Source: Carex sylvatica
Lineage: Eukaryota > Streptophyta > Magnoliopsida > Poales > Cyperaceae
Assembly: GCA_964058845.1 (NCBI GenBank)
Contig: CAXKVR010000021.1
Coordinates: 62,001 to 126,000, forward strand
Length of the DNA stretch: 64,000 nt
Direction of reading: 5' to 3'
A program made the position numbers and the translations under genes. Below, piece by piece: positions 1-11,340 of the stretch. How positions within the stretch are numbered: the stretch's first letter is position 1; each line of letters starts with the position of its first letter. The notes below the pieces were generated by a model. That model was not told where the DNA came from. It saw only the letters and a program-made list of their open reading frames with translations, and did no database searches.

Positions 1-90
1 TTGGTGTAAAGCTAAGTCTACTAATTCTTTCTTCAAGTTATCCCTTATTCTACCAGCTGGAGATGTTAGTAATTTGCCTATGCAGTCTTC
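1..90 (+). mobile_element. Possible 3' end of a LINE reading frame (fragment)
   Basis: The first frame reads WCKAKSTNSFFKL, close to WCKIKNDDTFFKL at the C-terminal end of the decayed LINE on the opposite strand near 6180-6245. The nucleotide match (GGTGTAAA, then CTTTCTT.AA.TTA) also points to a shared origin. Only a few dozen bases are comparable and the frame is soon lost. From about 260 to 424 there are short direct repeats built on GGATAAACAATG and an A-run. A relic of a LINE 3' end is the best guess; no gene is visible. Confidence 0.3.
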
Positions 91-424
91 CATAGGTCCT
101 CTGGTTCAGGGGGAGGATCTAGTACAGTAGGAGGTCCTCAATATTTGATAGACATGCACTTGCCCTTGGAACAAATGGGAGAGAGCAGCGAAGACATTTT
201 GTCATGCGACCCAATAGAGATGTTCTGGAAAATCTTTAATATTGGATGTTATCTGGCAAAAAAAAAATTCTTGCCGTAAAACCCACCTGTTTCAAATATT
301 GAAACCTGGATAAACAATGGCAACCAGTGCCCAAAAACCTGGATAAACAATGTCTTACAGATAAACAATAGCACCGGATAAGATATAGTTGAACAAAAAC
401 CTAAGTGACAATACAATTGCAACC

Positions 425-584
425 ACTAGATTTGAGCAAAAAGATAGTCTTTATTGATAAAAGGTTGGGCTTATATAGAGCCTTACAAAACACTCTTACA
501 AGCAACCCCCTAGACTATTCCATAATGGCCTATTCACCGATAGGTCCTCTAAACTATTCTAATACAATGTTTTTCATACCAACA
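425..584 (-). repeat. 3' LTR of the copia element
   Basis: 160 bp, the same base for base as the copy at 5764-5923. It lies directly downstream, in element orientation, of the purine tract and carries the transcript 3' end region. The left boundary at 425 is fixed by the CAACC duplication and by divergence of the two copies beyond it (C versus A). Confidence 0.95.
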
Positions 585-595
585 CTCCCCCTCAA
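585..595 (-). other. Polypurine tract of the copia element
   Basis: On the minus strand this reads TTGAGGGGGAG immediately before the TGTTGG start of the 3' LTR. This is the expected position and composition for the plus-strand primer of a plant copia element. It lies just after the gag-pol stop codon. Confidence 0.9.
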
Positions 596-602
596 GATGA
601 GT

Positions 603-3600
603 CTATGGACGAAAGATATCCACTAGACCCATCTTGTCACATAGTCTCGACAAATCTAACGAACTAAGCCCTTTAGTGAGGCAGTCAGCCACTTGCTCTC
701 TAGTAGCTACATGTCCCAGCTCAAGTAGTCCGCTATTCAGCTTTTCCTTGATGAAGAATCTGTCGATCTCCACATGCTTGGTCCTGTCATGCTGCACAGG
801 GTTATTAGCAATGCTAATAGCTGACTTACTGTCGCACCACAGCTTCATTTGTGCCCCTTGGTCCATCTTGAGCTCCACCAACAGAGCTCTCAACCACATC
901 ATCTCTGCAACACTTAAAGCCATGGCCCTGTATTCTGCCTCGGCTGTGGACCTCGCAACTACCGACTGTTTCTTGCTCTTCCAGGAGACCAGATTGCCTC
1001 CTACAAACATGCAATATCCAGACGTGGACTTCCTATCATCGGCACAACTAGCCCAGTCTGAATCACAGTATCCCTCAATATTCAAATGCCCATTCTTACG
1101 GAAAATCAACCCCTTCCCTGGTGCACTCTTCAGGTATCTCAGGATCTGGTACACAGCATCCATGTGACCCTCCCTAGGGTTATGCATGTAGCGACTCACC
1201 ACACTCACCGCAAAGGAGATGTCAGGGCGAGTGTGGCTCAAATAGATCAAGCGACCAACTAACCTCTGGTACCTTTCCTTATCAACTGACTCTCCTGCCT
1301 CAGCACTCAGCTTGGACTTTTGATCAATAGGGGCCACCGCAGGCTTGCACCCTAGCATACCTGTCTCTGTAAGTAAATCCAGCACATACTTCCTTTGAGA
1401 TAAGACAATCCCCTCTGCACCGCGAGCTATCTCAATCCCAAGAAAGTATTTTAGTTGCCCCAAGTCTTTCACCTCAAACTCCTTACTCAGTCTCTCCTTC
1501 AGTGATGCAATCTCACCCTCATCATCACCAGTGATAATCATGTCGTCCACATACACTGCTAGCATCGTAATGTGAACGCCACGTTGCCTGAAGAACAGTG
1601 TGTGGTCTGCATTGGTTTGCCGATATCCCATGTCTACCATAGCCCTCCTAAACCTGTCAAACCAGGCTCGAGGAGACTGCTTCCGCCCATAAAGAGATTT
1701 CTTGAGTCTGCACACCTTACCCTCCGTTTGTTTCGTGCCAAAACCCGGTGGGACCTCCATGTACACCTCCTCCAACAACTCACCATGAAGGAAGGCATTC
1801 TTCACATCAAGCTGATGTAACTTCCACCCCCCATTCGCTGCTAAGGAAACAAGTGTCCGCACTGTACTCATCTTCGCCACGGGTGCAAAAGTCTCATCAT
1901 AGTCGATACCATACGTCTGACTGTACCCCTTTGCCACCAACCGGGCCTTGTAACGCTCAACCCGACCCTCTGGGCTTTGCTTCACAGTGAAAACCCACTT
2001 GCATCCAACCGCCTTCTTGCCTGGTGGTAATGGCACAAGCTTCCAGGTCTTGTTCTTAGCGAGAGCCTCAAGTTCCTCAAGCATGGCAGCTTTCCACTTT
2101 GGATCCTCCTTAGCAACCTGCCAACACTTAGGAATAGAGACAATATCCAGAGATGCAATGAATGCTCCATGTGCAGGTGAGATGTGAGAGTAAGAAACAA
2201 ACTGCGCAATATCATGTGGGAAACCGTATCGATCAGGGGGAACTCCCGCATTGAGACGAGAAGTCCTCCTTACCGACAGGGGAGTGGGAGGAGTAGAGAG
2301 AGGAATCATATCACCTGTGTACTCTGAGTCAGTGGATGGTGTAGGTGTCTCAGGAGTCGGGGTAGGCAGGGACAAGGGACTTGGCACAAGCGGCACTGTA
2401 GGCACGGTATCCTCAATCTGCTTCCCTCTCCTCGTGTACACTCTCAGCTCCCCTTGAGCTTGAGTGCCACCATTATCGGGATCAACCCCGCTTCGTTCCG
2501 GCACCACGGCCGACTCCACAACAGTTAACTCCTCAACTGCTGGCGCGCAAGGGACATCACTCACGCCCACTATCCTCCTCTCACTACCACTGCTACTCTC
2601 CCCCTCTCGCCTCATACCTCCAGTATCGAGCGAGTCTCCAAAAGGTGATGTAACCTGAGAGGAGTAGTATGGCTCATGCTCGCGAAATGTGACATCCATA
2701 CTAACGAACAACCTCCTCTCCACAGGACTCCAACATACGTAGCCCTTTTGGGTGGCCGAGTATCCCACAAAGATACATTTGACCGCTCGCGGATCCAGTT
2801 TTCCCACATTTGGTCTGTTGTTCTGCACAAAACACACACAACCAAATATCTTCAAAGGAAGACTATCACTAATCTCACCTTTCAATAACTCAAGCGGGGA
2901 CTTCCACTCCAACACACGTGAAGGCATCCTATTGATTAGTCTCGCAGCTGTCAGGACTGCCTGTCCCCACAAGTACTTTGGTACATTCATTGAGATCATC
3001 ATACTTCTTGCTACCTCAAGGAGATGCCTGTTCTTTCTTTCTGCCACCCCATACTGCTCTGGTGTGTACGGACACGTGGTTTGATGCAGGATTCCCTGAG
3101 AGGATAAGTACTCTTTGAACGCATTGTTCGTGTACTCTGTCCCATTGTCAGACCTCAATACCTTCACTACTGCCCCATATTGAGTCTGAACCCCTTTGTG
3201 AAAATCTTTAAAACAAGCAAGCACATCATTCTTGTTTTTCATCAAATAAAGCCAAGTAGTACGAGAAAAGCAATCAATGAAAGACACAAAATATCGAAAA
3301 CCATTAATAGAAGTTGTGGAACAAGGTCCCCACACATCAGAATGTACCAGATCAAAAACACAGGAGCTCCTACTACCTGTACTAACATACGAACTCCTGG
3401 TGTGCTTGCCAAACTCACAAGCATCACAGACCAGTCTCTCTTTATTAGCCTTTTCAAACATAGCTGGATACAAACGACTCAAAAGACTAAAAGAAGAATG
3501 ACCCATACGCCTATGGTAGAGCAACAATAAGTCTTCCACACTACTCCTCACTCCTTCAGATCTCTCCACCATAGATGCAAGGGCTGAGTCCATCCCTTCT

Positions 3601-5156
3601 CTATCAAGGAACCACAAGCCGCTACGCCACGTGCCAGTCCCAAGCCTCCTGCCCGTCCCCTTCTCCTGGAAGATCACCTTGGGAATATCAAAAGAAACAA
3701 CACATTTCAGTTGAAGAATAATAGAACTTATGGATAAGAGATTGACGGGAAAAGATGGAGCATGCAAAACATTGGACAAAGTCAAGGAGTCGGTACATCG
3801 CACAGTACCCTTACCCACTACGGGCTGGGCCGTACCATCGGCTGTCTGAATGCTCTCAGGGACTGTTAGGTGAGTATAGGAAGAAAACTCCCCAACAGTA
3901 CCCGTCACATGTCTGGAAGCACCAGAGTCAACAATCCATGGTGAACTAACGGTGGATATAGAGGCAAGAGCATGTGTGTCATTAGTACCTGCGACTGAAT
4001 GAGCATAATAGGCAATGTTACCAGAGGTAGATGCATCCTCTACCGTGCCTTTCTCCTTCCTCCTAAGTAACTGGGAGTAGGCTCTCAACAGCTCCTGGTC
4101 CTCCGCAGAGAGCTCCTCGTCTTGCGCACCCCCTTCGTCCTCTTCACCTGCTACCATCAGGTTTGCTCGGTAGCCCCCTCTTCCACCTCCTCTGCGGCCA
4201 CGACCGCCGCGACCGCGATCTCCAGACTGACCACGTCCACCATAGTTCCTCACCTTTGGTGGCTTAGTGCAAGCCGACTTCAGGTGGCCTACCTCTCCAC
4301 AGTTGTAGCACTCCCGGGTCTCACCTCTAGACCTGGTACCACCGGAGTTGGAGACGGCTAGGGCTGACTTCACCCCTGGAAGTCCCCCTGCCCCGGCCTG
4401 GAGCCCGATCCGGGTCTCCTCCTGTATCATGGCCGAGACTGCCTCCTCAAGCGAGGGAATCTTCGGCTGAGCTAGTAACATCGCAGTCCTCTGCTCGAAG
4501 GCTAGGGCCAGACCTCTAAGGAATCCCATGGTCCTATCCTGCATGCAAGCCTCAGTCTTCCTGCACGCAGGATCAGGGCAACACAACGTCCTCGTGCAGT
4601 AGTCATGATCCAGCCATAAGCGCTCCAGCTCTATGGCATACTGCTGCACAGTCCTCTCCCCCTGTACGCAAGCAGCGATCTCCCCTTTCATCTGATAAAC
4701 CCTCAGGTTGTTCCCCACACCATCATACGTCTTCCCCAACTTCTCCCAGACACACCTCACATCCTCCATGCCATCGACATTGGCTGCAATCTCTCGAGTC
4801 ATCGAGTTCAAGAGCCAGATGTACACCAGCATATGAGTGGACCTCCACTCATTTCTTGCCGGAGCACCCTCAGCTGGCTCAGCAATCGCTCCAGTCAGGT
4901 ACCCCTCTAGTTTCCTCCCGACTAGAGTGTACCGCACCCGACGTGACCAGCTCAGATACGAACCTGGACCATCGAGTTTCACATCAATCGGTGGAAGTTC
5001 CACCCTTGGTGCTGGTGCAGGTGCTGGGGTTGGTTTCGGTGCCATGTCACTAGAGGCAAAGCTGAATGCTCGCATCAACATTGCGATCTCATCACCACTC
5101 AGCTTCTCCAAGGCCTCTTTCATTGCGATACCCGTGCCCGAACCCTCAGCTGCCAT
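603..5156 (-). CDS. Copia gag-pol polyprotein, intact (1517 aa)
   Basis: Single open frame from ATG at 5156 to TAG at 603-605. Order of domains by approximate residue: gag of the UBN2/retrotran_gag type (about 55-270, PGSYLSWSRRV and VWEKLGKTYDG), CCHC zinc knuckle CYNCGEVGHLKSAC (about 285), aspartic protease with active site DSGAS (about 412), GAG-pre-integrase (YHRRMGH), integrase with the acidic triad in HSDVWG, RSDNGTEY and GVAERKN, reverse transcriptase with YVDDM, and RNase H (SDWASCADD and STAEAEYRAM) to the C terminus. All catalytic signatures are present without a stop or frameshift. One oddity is LYGRKQSP where LYGLKQSP is usual in copia RT. Products act in virus-like particles and integrate element cDNA into the genome. 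Length is typical for a single-ORF plant copia element. Confidence 0.96.
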   Translation of the reverse strand: MAAEGSGTGIAMKEALEKLSGDEIAMLMRAFSFASSDMAPKPTPAPAPAPRVELPPIDVKLDGPGSYLSWSRRVRYTLVGRKLEGYLTGAIAEPAEGAPARNEWRSTHMLVYIWLLNSMTREIAANVDGMEDVRCVWEKLGKTYDGVGNNLRVYQMKGEIAACVQGERTVQQYAIELERLWLDHDYCTRTLCCPDPACRKTEACMQDRTMGFLRGLALAFEQRTAMLLAQPKIPSLEEAVSAMIQEETRIGLQAGAGGLPGVKSALAVSNSGGTRSRGETRECYNCGEVGHLKSACTKPPKVRNYGGRGQSGDRGRGGRGRRGGGRGGYRANLMVAGEEDEGGAQDEELSAEDQELLRAYSQLLRRKEKGTVEDASTSGNIAYYAHSVAGTNDTHALASISTVSSPWIVDSGASRHVTGTVGEFSSYTHLTVPESIQTADGTAQPVVGKGTVRCTDSLTLSNVLHAPSFPVNLLSISSIILQLKCVVSFDIPKVIFQEKGTGRRLGTGTWRSGLWFLDREGMDSALASMVERSEGVRSSVEDLLLLYHRRMGHSSFSLLSRLYPAMFEKANKERLVCDACEFGKHTRSSYVSTGSRSSCVFDLVHSDVWGPCSTTSINGFRYFVSFIDCFSRTTWLYLMKNKNDVLACFKDFHKGVQTQYGAVVKVLRSDNGTEYTNNAFKEYLSSQGILHQTTCPYTPEQYGVAERKNRHLLEVARSMMISMNVPKYLWGQAVLTAARLINRMPSRVLEWKSPLELLKGEISDSLPLKIFGCVCFVQNNRPNVGKLDPRAVKCIFVGYSATQKGYVCWSPVERRLFVSMDVTFREHEPYYSSQVTSPFGDSLDTGGMRREGESSSGSERRIVGVSDVPCAPAVEELTVVESAVVPERSGVDPDNGGTQAQGELRVYTRRGKQIEDTVPTVPLVPSPLSLPTPTPETPTPSTDSEYTGDMIPLSTPPTPLSVRRTSRLNAGVPPDRYGFPHDIAQFVSYSHISPAHGAFIASLDIVSIPKCWQVAKEDPKWKAAMLEELEALAKNKTWKLVPLPPGKKAVGCKWVFTVKQSPEGRVERYKARLVAKGYSQTYGIDYDETFAPVAKMSTVRTLVSLAANGGWKLHQLDVKNAFLHGELLEEVYMEVPPGFGTKQTEGKVCRLKKSLYGRKQSPRAWFDRFRRAMVDMGYRQTNADHTLFFRQRGVHITMLAVYVDDMIITGDDEGEIASLKERLSKEFEVKDLGQLKYFLGIEIARGAEGIVLSQRKYVLDLLTETGMLGCKPAVAPIDQKSKLSAEAGESVDKERYQRLVGRLIYLSHTRPDISFAVSVVSRYMHNPREGHMDAVYQILRYLKSAPGKGLIFRKNGHLNIEGYCDSDWASCADDRKSTSGYCMFVGGNLVSWKSKKQSVVARSTAEAEYRAMALSVAEMMWLRALLVELKMDQGAQMKLWCDSKSAISIANNPVQHDRTKHVEIDRFFIKEKLNSGLLELGHVATREQVADCLTKGLSSLDLSRLCDKMGLVDIFRP

Positions 5157-5751
5157 CGATCTGACTCTGAGTCAAATCCTCGTTCTTCTCCAAGACCCGA
5201 TTTTGCGTCTCAACACGGATCTAAACCTTCTCCCCCTTTCTTCTTCGCTTTCTTGATCCGTTCTTGATCTATCTCATCAAGAATCAAGTCTAAACCCGTT
5301 CGAAACCCCCTTCTCGGGTATCGTGGGATTTAGGCCTCCCACGCCGGCCATCCATTGCATAAGAACCAGATCGGCCAAGAAAAAGAAAAGAAAAAAACAG
5401 CAAAAACGGAGAAAGAAGGTGGCTGGTGGTGGTCGAGGGCGGAGCTAGGGCGGAGCCAGATCTAGGGCGGAGCTCAGACCAGAGGCGGAGGTCAAAGCTG
5501 GGCTGGAGCGGAGCTAGTCAGCTCAGACCCAACGGGAGCTAAGCGGTGGCTGCTGGCGGACGGCTCGGCCAAGAGAGAGAAAGGCAGAGCGCGGCCAGAC
5601 GGCGGCCGCACTGGCCAAGCGGAGCCGACTGTAGTGCGAGGGCGGCGGCGGCGCGAGTCCAACCAGAGCTGGGAGGTTCTGTCTACTAGTGCTACAGTAA
5701 TTCCGGAGAAAATAGAGGAAAATAGGAAAAATGGCTAACCCTAGTTTCTAG

Positions 5752-5763
5752 GCTCTGATACCA
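5752..5763 (-). other. Primer-binding site, initiator tRNA-Met type
   Basis: On the minus strand the 12 bases read TGGTATCAGAGC, complementary to the 3' end of plant initiator tRNA-Met and the standard primer site of plant copia elements. It abuts the 5' LTR with no spacer, which independently confirms the LTR boundary at 5764. Confidence 0.93.
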
Positions 5764-5923
5764 ACTAGATTTGAGCAAAAAGATAGTCTTTATTGATAAA
5801 AGGTTGGGCTTATATAGAGCCTTACAAAACACTCTTACAAGCAACCCCCTAGACTATTCCATAATGGCCTATTCACCGATAGGTCCTCTAAACTATTCTA
5901 ATACAATGTTTTTCATACCAACA
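5764..5923 (-). repeat. 5' LTR of the copia element
   Basis: 160-bp repeat identical to 425-584. In element orientation it begins TGTTGG, contains a TATATAAG-like stretch (on the plus strand CTTATATAG near 5810) and ends at the primer-binding site. It should carry the element promoter. It is short for a plant LTR. Confidence 0.95.
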
Positions 5924-6169
5924 CAACCAGTGCCCAAAAACCTAAGCCAACTGTCAGAAGAAGAAACTCTGTTAGAAGAAGAAATAGGGAAAGAAGCAGA
6001 CCCAGAAGGAATCTATCCAGCATCAATAGCATCTAATTATGCCTCGTCCCTCATATAGTCTGACAGATCAGACCCTCCTAATTCAAGTATTGGATCCTCA
6101 TTTGACTGGTAGCTTGCCCTTCCTGGAGTATCTGAATCCGACAACACAATCAAGTTGCCTACCTGATCT

Positions 6170-7600
6170 AAAAGGAAAACATCCATCGGTAAAAGCAAGT
6201 TAATTTAAAGAAAGTATCATCATTTTTAATTTTACACCAGTAAGAAGTTAAGCCAATAATTTTTGTATCAATACTTTTAAGGGAGGGAATAGATGTAATA
6301 GCAAAACAAATCGTGTTCCTAGCTAACCAGATAACCCACAGGGTAGCTGTCCTAACAAGTTCAACAAGTAGGGTATCTTTTAAAGGAATACAATTATCTA
6401 TAAACCAAAGATCTTCAATAGAGGTACAATCAAAATAAAATCTATTATGTTGTGCTATCCAAGACCATATGGCAGAAGTAAAAGAGCATGATACAAATAA
6501 ATGTGACGTACGTGGTTTTAGGTTGATGACCACAAAAAAAGCAACCCAAGGGCCCCTGCCATCCCCTTTTTGATAAATTATATTTCATTAAAACCCTATC
6601 CTGTCTAAGGAGCCATAAAAAGACTTTAATCTTGAGTGGAATTTTACACTGCCAACTAGAATTATAAAGTTTAGTTGTGATGCTCCCATATTCAAGCCAA
6701 AGGTACAAATAAAACAGTAAAAGATCCTGATGAAGTCCATCTCCAAGTGACTAGGTTAGGTTGACTCAAAGAATGAAATGTATTGTCAAATATAATACAC
6801 TAATAGTAGAAAATAAAGAATGCCATTCTGATAACATGATACTAGTTAATTGTCTGTTGAATTGAAAGCAGAGGCAATAGTGATAGTTGGATCTAAAGAA
6901 ATTCTAAATAAATTACGATATAACTAGTATAAAGAGCATTCATCATACCAATAACTCTATTAATTTCCATATTAAATACCAAGATAAGATAAAATGCCAG
7001 ACCAAAAAGATGAAGTCCTTAATTAATGTATCTAAACCAGTGGGACCACATTTATCAATAAGAATATCCTTCCATTTATCATTAGCTGTGGGGTCCTTGA
7101 ACCTAGATCACCACTTAGCCAAAAGGAAAGTATTCATTCTAGTCAAGTCTAACACTCCAAGACCCCTTTGTGACTTAGATAAACAAACAATGCCCCAATT
7201 TATCAAATGATATTTTTTAGTACCAAGGGATGAACTACCACACCAAAGAAAACTTTTTTTTATTTTGTCAGTTTTGTTATTAATAGTGAGAAGTATTTTG
7301 TATATGGATAGCCAATAAAGACGAATGACTGAAAGAACAGAGTTTACTAAGGCAACTTTCCCATCTAATAAGAGTAGATAGCCTTTCTAAGTTTATAATC
7401 TTTTTTCAATTTTTTCTACAAGTGGGGTCCAGTCAGATAGTTGTAATTATTCCAATGAAATGATACTCCTAAATAAGTAATTAATAAGACAGAGACTTTA
7501 CAACCTAATTGGCTTGCTAGCGAGTCAGTAAAGGAGGGCGAGATATTAAAACCAATTAACTCACATTTATCAAAATTTATTTTTAAACCTAAACTATTTT
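6170..7600 (-). pseudogene. Decayed LINE retrotransposon, RT C-terminal part and zinc-binding domain
   Basis: Reading the minus strand from about 7600 down to 6170, broken frames give in order LGLKINFDKCELIGFNI (end of the RT domain), GVLDLTRMNTFLLAKWW (post-RT segment; known in plant LINEs as LGVLDLRKMN..LL.KWW), then KIPLKIKVFLWLLRQDRVL with NLSKRGWQG..GCFFCG (reverse-transcriptase zinc-binding domain), and WVIWLARNTICF near the C terminus. Frameshifts and stops separate the pieces, so it is a relic. The endonuclease and most of the RT are missing, as expected for 5' truncation. At the upstream edge a T-run (7628-7641) sits between near copies of ATTGGCTGACATT and ATTGGATGACATT, which may be an old integration scar. 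Confidence 0.85.
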
Positions 7601-7641
7601 ATCTTGAAAGCTTTTGATTGGCTGACATTTTTTTTTTTTTT

Positions 7642-9400
7642 TGGATTCTATTGGATGACATTGTTAGGTTCATATTGTGATGTTTAGTATGCTTTGACTT
7701 GTTAGGTTAATTAATTCTGTGATGTTTTGGCTTGTTTCATGCATGCCTTTCCTATGATGTCATGAAATGAAACTTTGTAATAACTCTACTAACTGTACAT
7801 TTGTCAGGTGCTATGTACCAGAGATGTATAGAAATGAAACTTGGTACTGTTATTCTGTTGGAATGGTTTTATTAATGAAATCTGTTGGGTTTCACCCACT
7901 ACGTAAAAAAAAAAAGGTAATTGGCAAGGTGAGAAAAGAAGCAAAACTTATTAGAAGAATTATAGGAACAAATAAGTTAGACATATTTAAGAAAAACAAA
8001 TGACTTGGGCAATAGCGCCAAAAAGCGCAGTATAAAACCTATAAATGAAAAGCGTTTTATTTTCTAGGAACAATCCAATAAGATTAAATAAGAAAAAAGA
8101 AAGGATCCTCATAATTATCTTTGCACCTCTATCTCCGAATTATTCCCGCACTTAACTTCCACAATTAACATGTAGGAAGCACTAAAACATTAATAGAAGG
8201 GGACTATTTAAGAGGAAGCATCAAAGTGTTTAACATAAACAATATAATTAAGTATTAATCTTTATAAAGAAAACTATATTTCCGTATGTGAACAACTGTC
8301 CCTGCACATAACTTTCATAACTAAACTGTAGAGACCGTCCCATCACAATTTCCTTATATAATCCATATTGTCCCTACACAATTTCCTTATATGTTTTGTT
8401 CCCGCACAATTTCTAAAGTATTATACCAATGCACGAAAGTATTTTAACGTAAATAATTGTCTTCCCAATCAAATCTCCCAATCTGTCATCCCACCGTAAA
8501 TATCTATGGAGAACCACTCCAACTAATTGGAGGGGACAAGGAGGGGCCATACACATTTCTAAAAATATCAATATTGTCATAACTATATGGGGGGACGGCA
8601 ATAATTAATATTTTTTTTTACATATGGCGCTGGATGACATTTGAAAGTATTCATATCAAGTATTCAAAGTATTTATACCTTGGCACTGAAATATTCAGAT
8701 ATATATACATTGTACAAAGTTTAATCTTTAGGCGTTTGATCATATTAAGTTATATTTTGCAAGTATTAATGTCTTATTTTGCAAGTATTAATATCTTATT
8801 TTGCAAGTATTGATACCTAAGCACTGAAGTATTTATATCTATAAGGTCAACTATTTTTGTTATTAAAATATTGATGCGGAAATACGAGGTCCCCACTACT
8901 TCATTAGAGAAAGGTTGACGCAGGACCATTAGGGGACTGAAAAAGGGAATCATCATTTTAAATTACGAATGCAAGTATTAATTTGTTATATTCCAAGTAT
9001 TTATACTTTTTGATGAGGGGACAAGTGCAGAAATTGGAATAAAGAGGATTATATAATTAGTGGGGATCATAGTATGATGTTCCTGTACTGTAGCTACAGG
9101 GGACATAGGAGAGAAATGAGTGTGAAACGAATATAATTATTCAAAAAGAAATACCGTGCATGGTTTGGGTTTATTTTAATTTTGTATTTCTTTTTTTATC
9201 AGTTCAGTTTAAAAGTTGTCCCGGTGCATAATTAAGATTTAGGATTTTGTCCCACCAGTAAGGAAGGGATCCGTATCCTCCCACGTACCTGACTGAACCT
9301 GACTGAAACGGACGGCCAAATTTACTCTCAGCCGGTGACTACCCGGATGGCGCAGGAGCAGTATTATTTGTGCTTTGAGATTCGTGCCAGTTTAAAAATC
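7642..9400. repeat. Gene-free stretch with a dispersed AAGTATT-rich repeat
   Basis: No coding frame of note. Between about 8090 and 9060 the sequence is full of short phrases such as GTCCCTGCACA, CCCGCACAATTTC, GCAAGTATTAAT and AAGTATTTATAC, which recur near 36900-37612 and 40380-41230 (for example GAAGCATCAAAGTG and TTATCCCTGCACAAAATTT). This marks a diverged member of the same non-coding repeat family. Its ends and class are not clear; no terminal inverted repeats or target duplication were recognised. Confidence 0.45.
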
Positions 9401-11340
9401 TGGGATGAGAATAAATGTGGGCCATCCATTTCAGTCAGATTAAGTCAGATACCTCAGTCGGCCCGGTCAAACATGGATTCGGATTAATGTGCTGGATCTC
9501 ATGTGGCTATGGAGTGTGTAATATAAACTGTCATGATGGTGATAGGATCGAGTTTCAATTGATACAATACAAATCGAGTACAAATATTTGTACCAATTAA
9601 GAATTGAATTTATATGTTAAGTATTACTATTTTTCTTAGCTGAATATATCCCACACATACATTTTAAAATTAACAAGCAAGAAGCGAATAAAGAACACTT
9701 ATTAGAATAATAAACAATGATGATAATAATAATAAACAACAAGCGTACTTTATCTTTATCTGATATGTTAAAATTATTTCTACCCCTTACCCTATGCACT
9801 CTTAAAAATATATTATCTATACCTGTCTTTTCTAATACAAAACAGATTTTACTAACCTTCCTTAAGCAGTGTGTATGTGTGCGTGCGTCCCTATGACGTC
9901 CCTATGACATGTAAAATCACACTTAAGAGGAGTCATGAAAAGAAAGGATTCCAAATCACGATCGATTCCTTTTTCAAACCCTGTTGCAGCTGCACAGGCC
10001 CTTCCCAAATATCACAAATGTCTTACAAAAAATGAATAACAGAAAAAAAAGGAAAAAAAAATTAACTCCGAGAAAATACTATTTCTCATTAATAGTAATT
10101 TGAACATGACATGTCAATTAATAGATATATGAACTGTCAATATTAATAGGGAATATTTTCTTCCTAATGACAATGTTGAGAGGCTACCAGAGAAAAATCA
10201 GTCGTCATTCGAGACAGCTGCTTGTCAGACAATCATATACAATATATAGTTCCTATATTTATAAAAGATTACGCAAATTTATCATGTTTGGGGGAGCATT
10301 AATGATCACCAATTTAATTTAGGATTGAACATATTTACCAATTTCGTGATAGCGCATCAGTATGTATTACGTATATATATGAGATAGTGACATAGCATGG
10401 AGAAAGTTTGAATTGAGAGGATAGGTTAGAATTAATCCTGGAATGAGCTAATCGTCACGCACTTGACACATTAATTAATTTGAGCCATTCATTTCCAAAC
10501 GTAGTTGCGTTTAATTTCCACGGACACATAGTAAGCTAGCTTTAACATGCCATAACAGGAATTAGGTAAAGCCTATAAACCTTTTAATAAATTAACTTAA
10601 CAAACTAAGGTAAAACAACGATGCTAGTGCCTTCAACAAACGTTAGTATTTTATTAGCTGTTGAAGACAATAAATTATCCTCAGCTTTAATTTTTTTTAA
10701 TAAATAGTCCTTATAAAATTTATTAATTACACTTTGATGACGTGAGCATCGGGTCTATAAATTATCCTCCATACAAATTAAATATTTGATCAATTTTGGA
10801 GGAAAAAATATTCATTTCTTACTACTTACAATACACGATAGCAAAGGGTGTGTCTTTGTTAATTAATTTTACCTTATCCAATTAATAGCAATGGGTCAAG
10901 CCATAGAGAGAACAAATCCCGGCTCAAAGTACTAAATGTGAACCGAAGACAGGGGGGTCTGGGCTGGACAGTTCATGGTTGTACGATGGGCTTTGGTCCC
11001 TGTACTGCAATGGTGCCTTACTTGGGACAAGTCATCAATATCGATGCATGCTTCATGTATATATGATTGTTATGAGCTGGCTCCCGATAGTGTGTGCATG
11101 TTTTGCCTAAAATCAGTTGTTGAATTAGGACGAGAGTGAGAATTGGAAATTTTTCATAAGATGGTTGCAGAGAGAAGTGATTGGAGACAGATTAATGTGT
11201 GTTATATAGGACTAGAAGGGACTTGACTATAGGCACCTGGGATGGTGAGTTTGTACACAGGTTGTGTATGAATCACGTTGCGGCCTGCACACGAATACTG
11301 GCAACAATCAGTGGGTTGTTGATCGGTTCAAAGTGGGTTG
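9401..11340. other. AT-rich intergenic sequence, nothing recognised
   Basis: Scattered stop codons in all frames, no similarity that I recognise, and no structural repeat beyond simple AT-rich runs. It holds no gene that I can support. Confidence 0.5.

Larger units (their letters stand above)
425..5923 (-). mobile_element. Complete Ty1/copia LTR retrotransposon
   Basis: The element is bounded by two identical 160-bp direct repeats (425-584 and 5764-5923) and flanked by the 5-bp target duplication CAACC (420-424 and 5924-5928). Read on the minus strand it has 5' LTR, a primer-binding site TGGTATCAGAGC matching initiator tRNA-Met, a GC-rich leader (about 5157-5751), one uninterrupted gag-pol frame, a purine tract, then the 3' LTR. 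Short LTRs and a single ORF of about 1500 codons suit the Ale/Retrofit-like group of plant copia elements, though the lineage is inferred. Identical LTRs and an open frame mean a recent, potentially autonomous insertion. On the minus strand the LTR starts with TG but ends in GT rather than CA. Confidence 0.96.

Noticed and set aside
634..4361. Many plus-strand ORFs of 60-180 codons across the copia element
   Set aside because: They are shadows of the minus-strand gag-pol frame, which has all the domain signatures.
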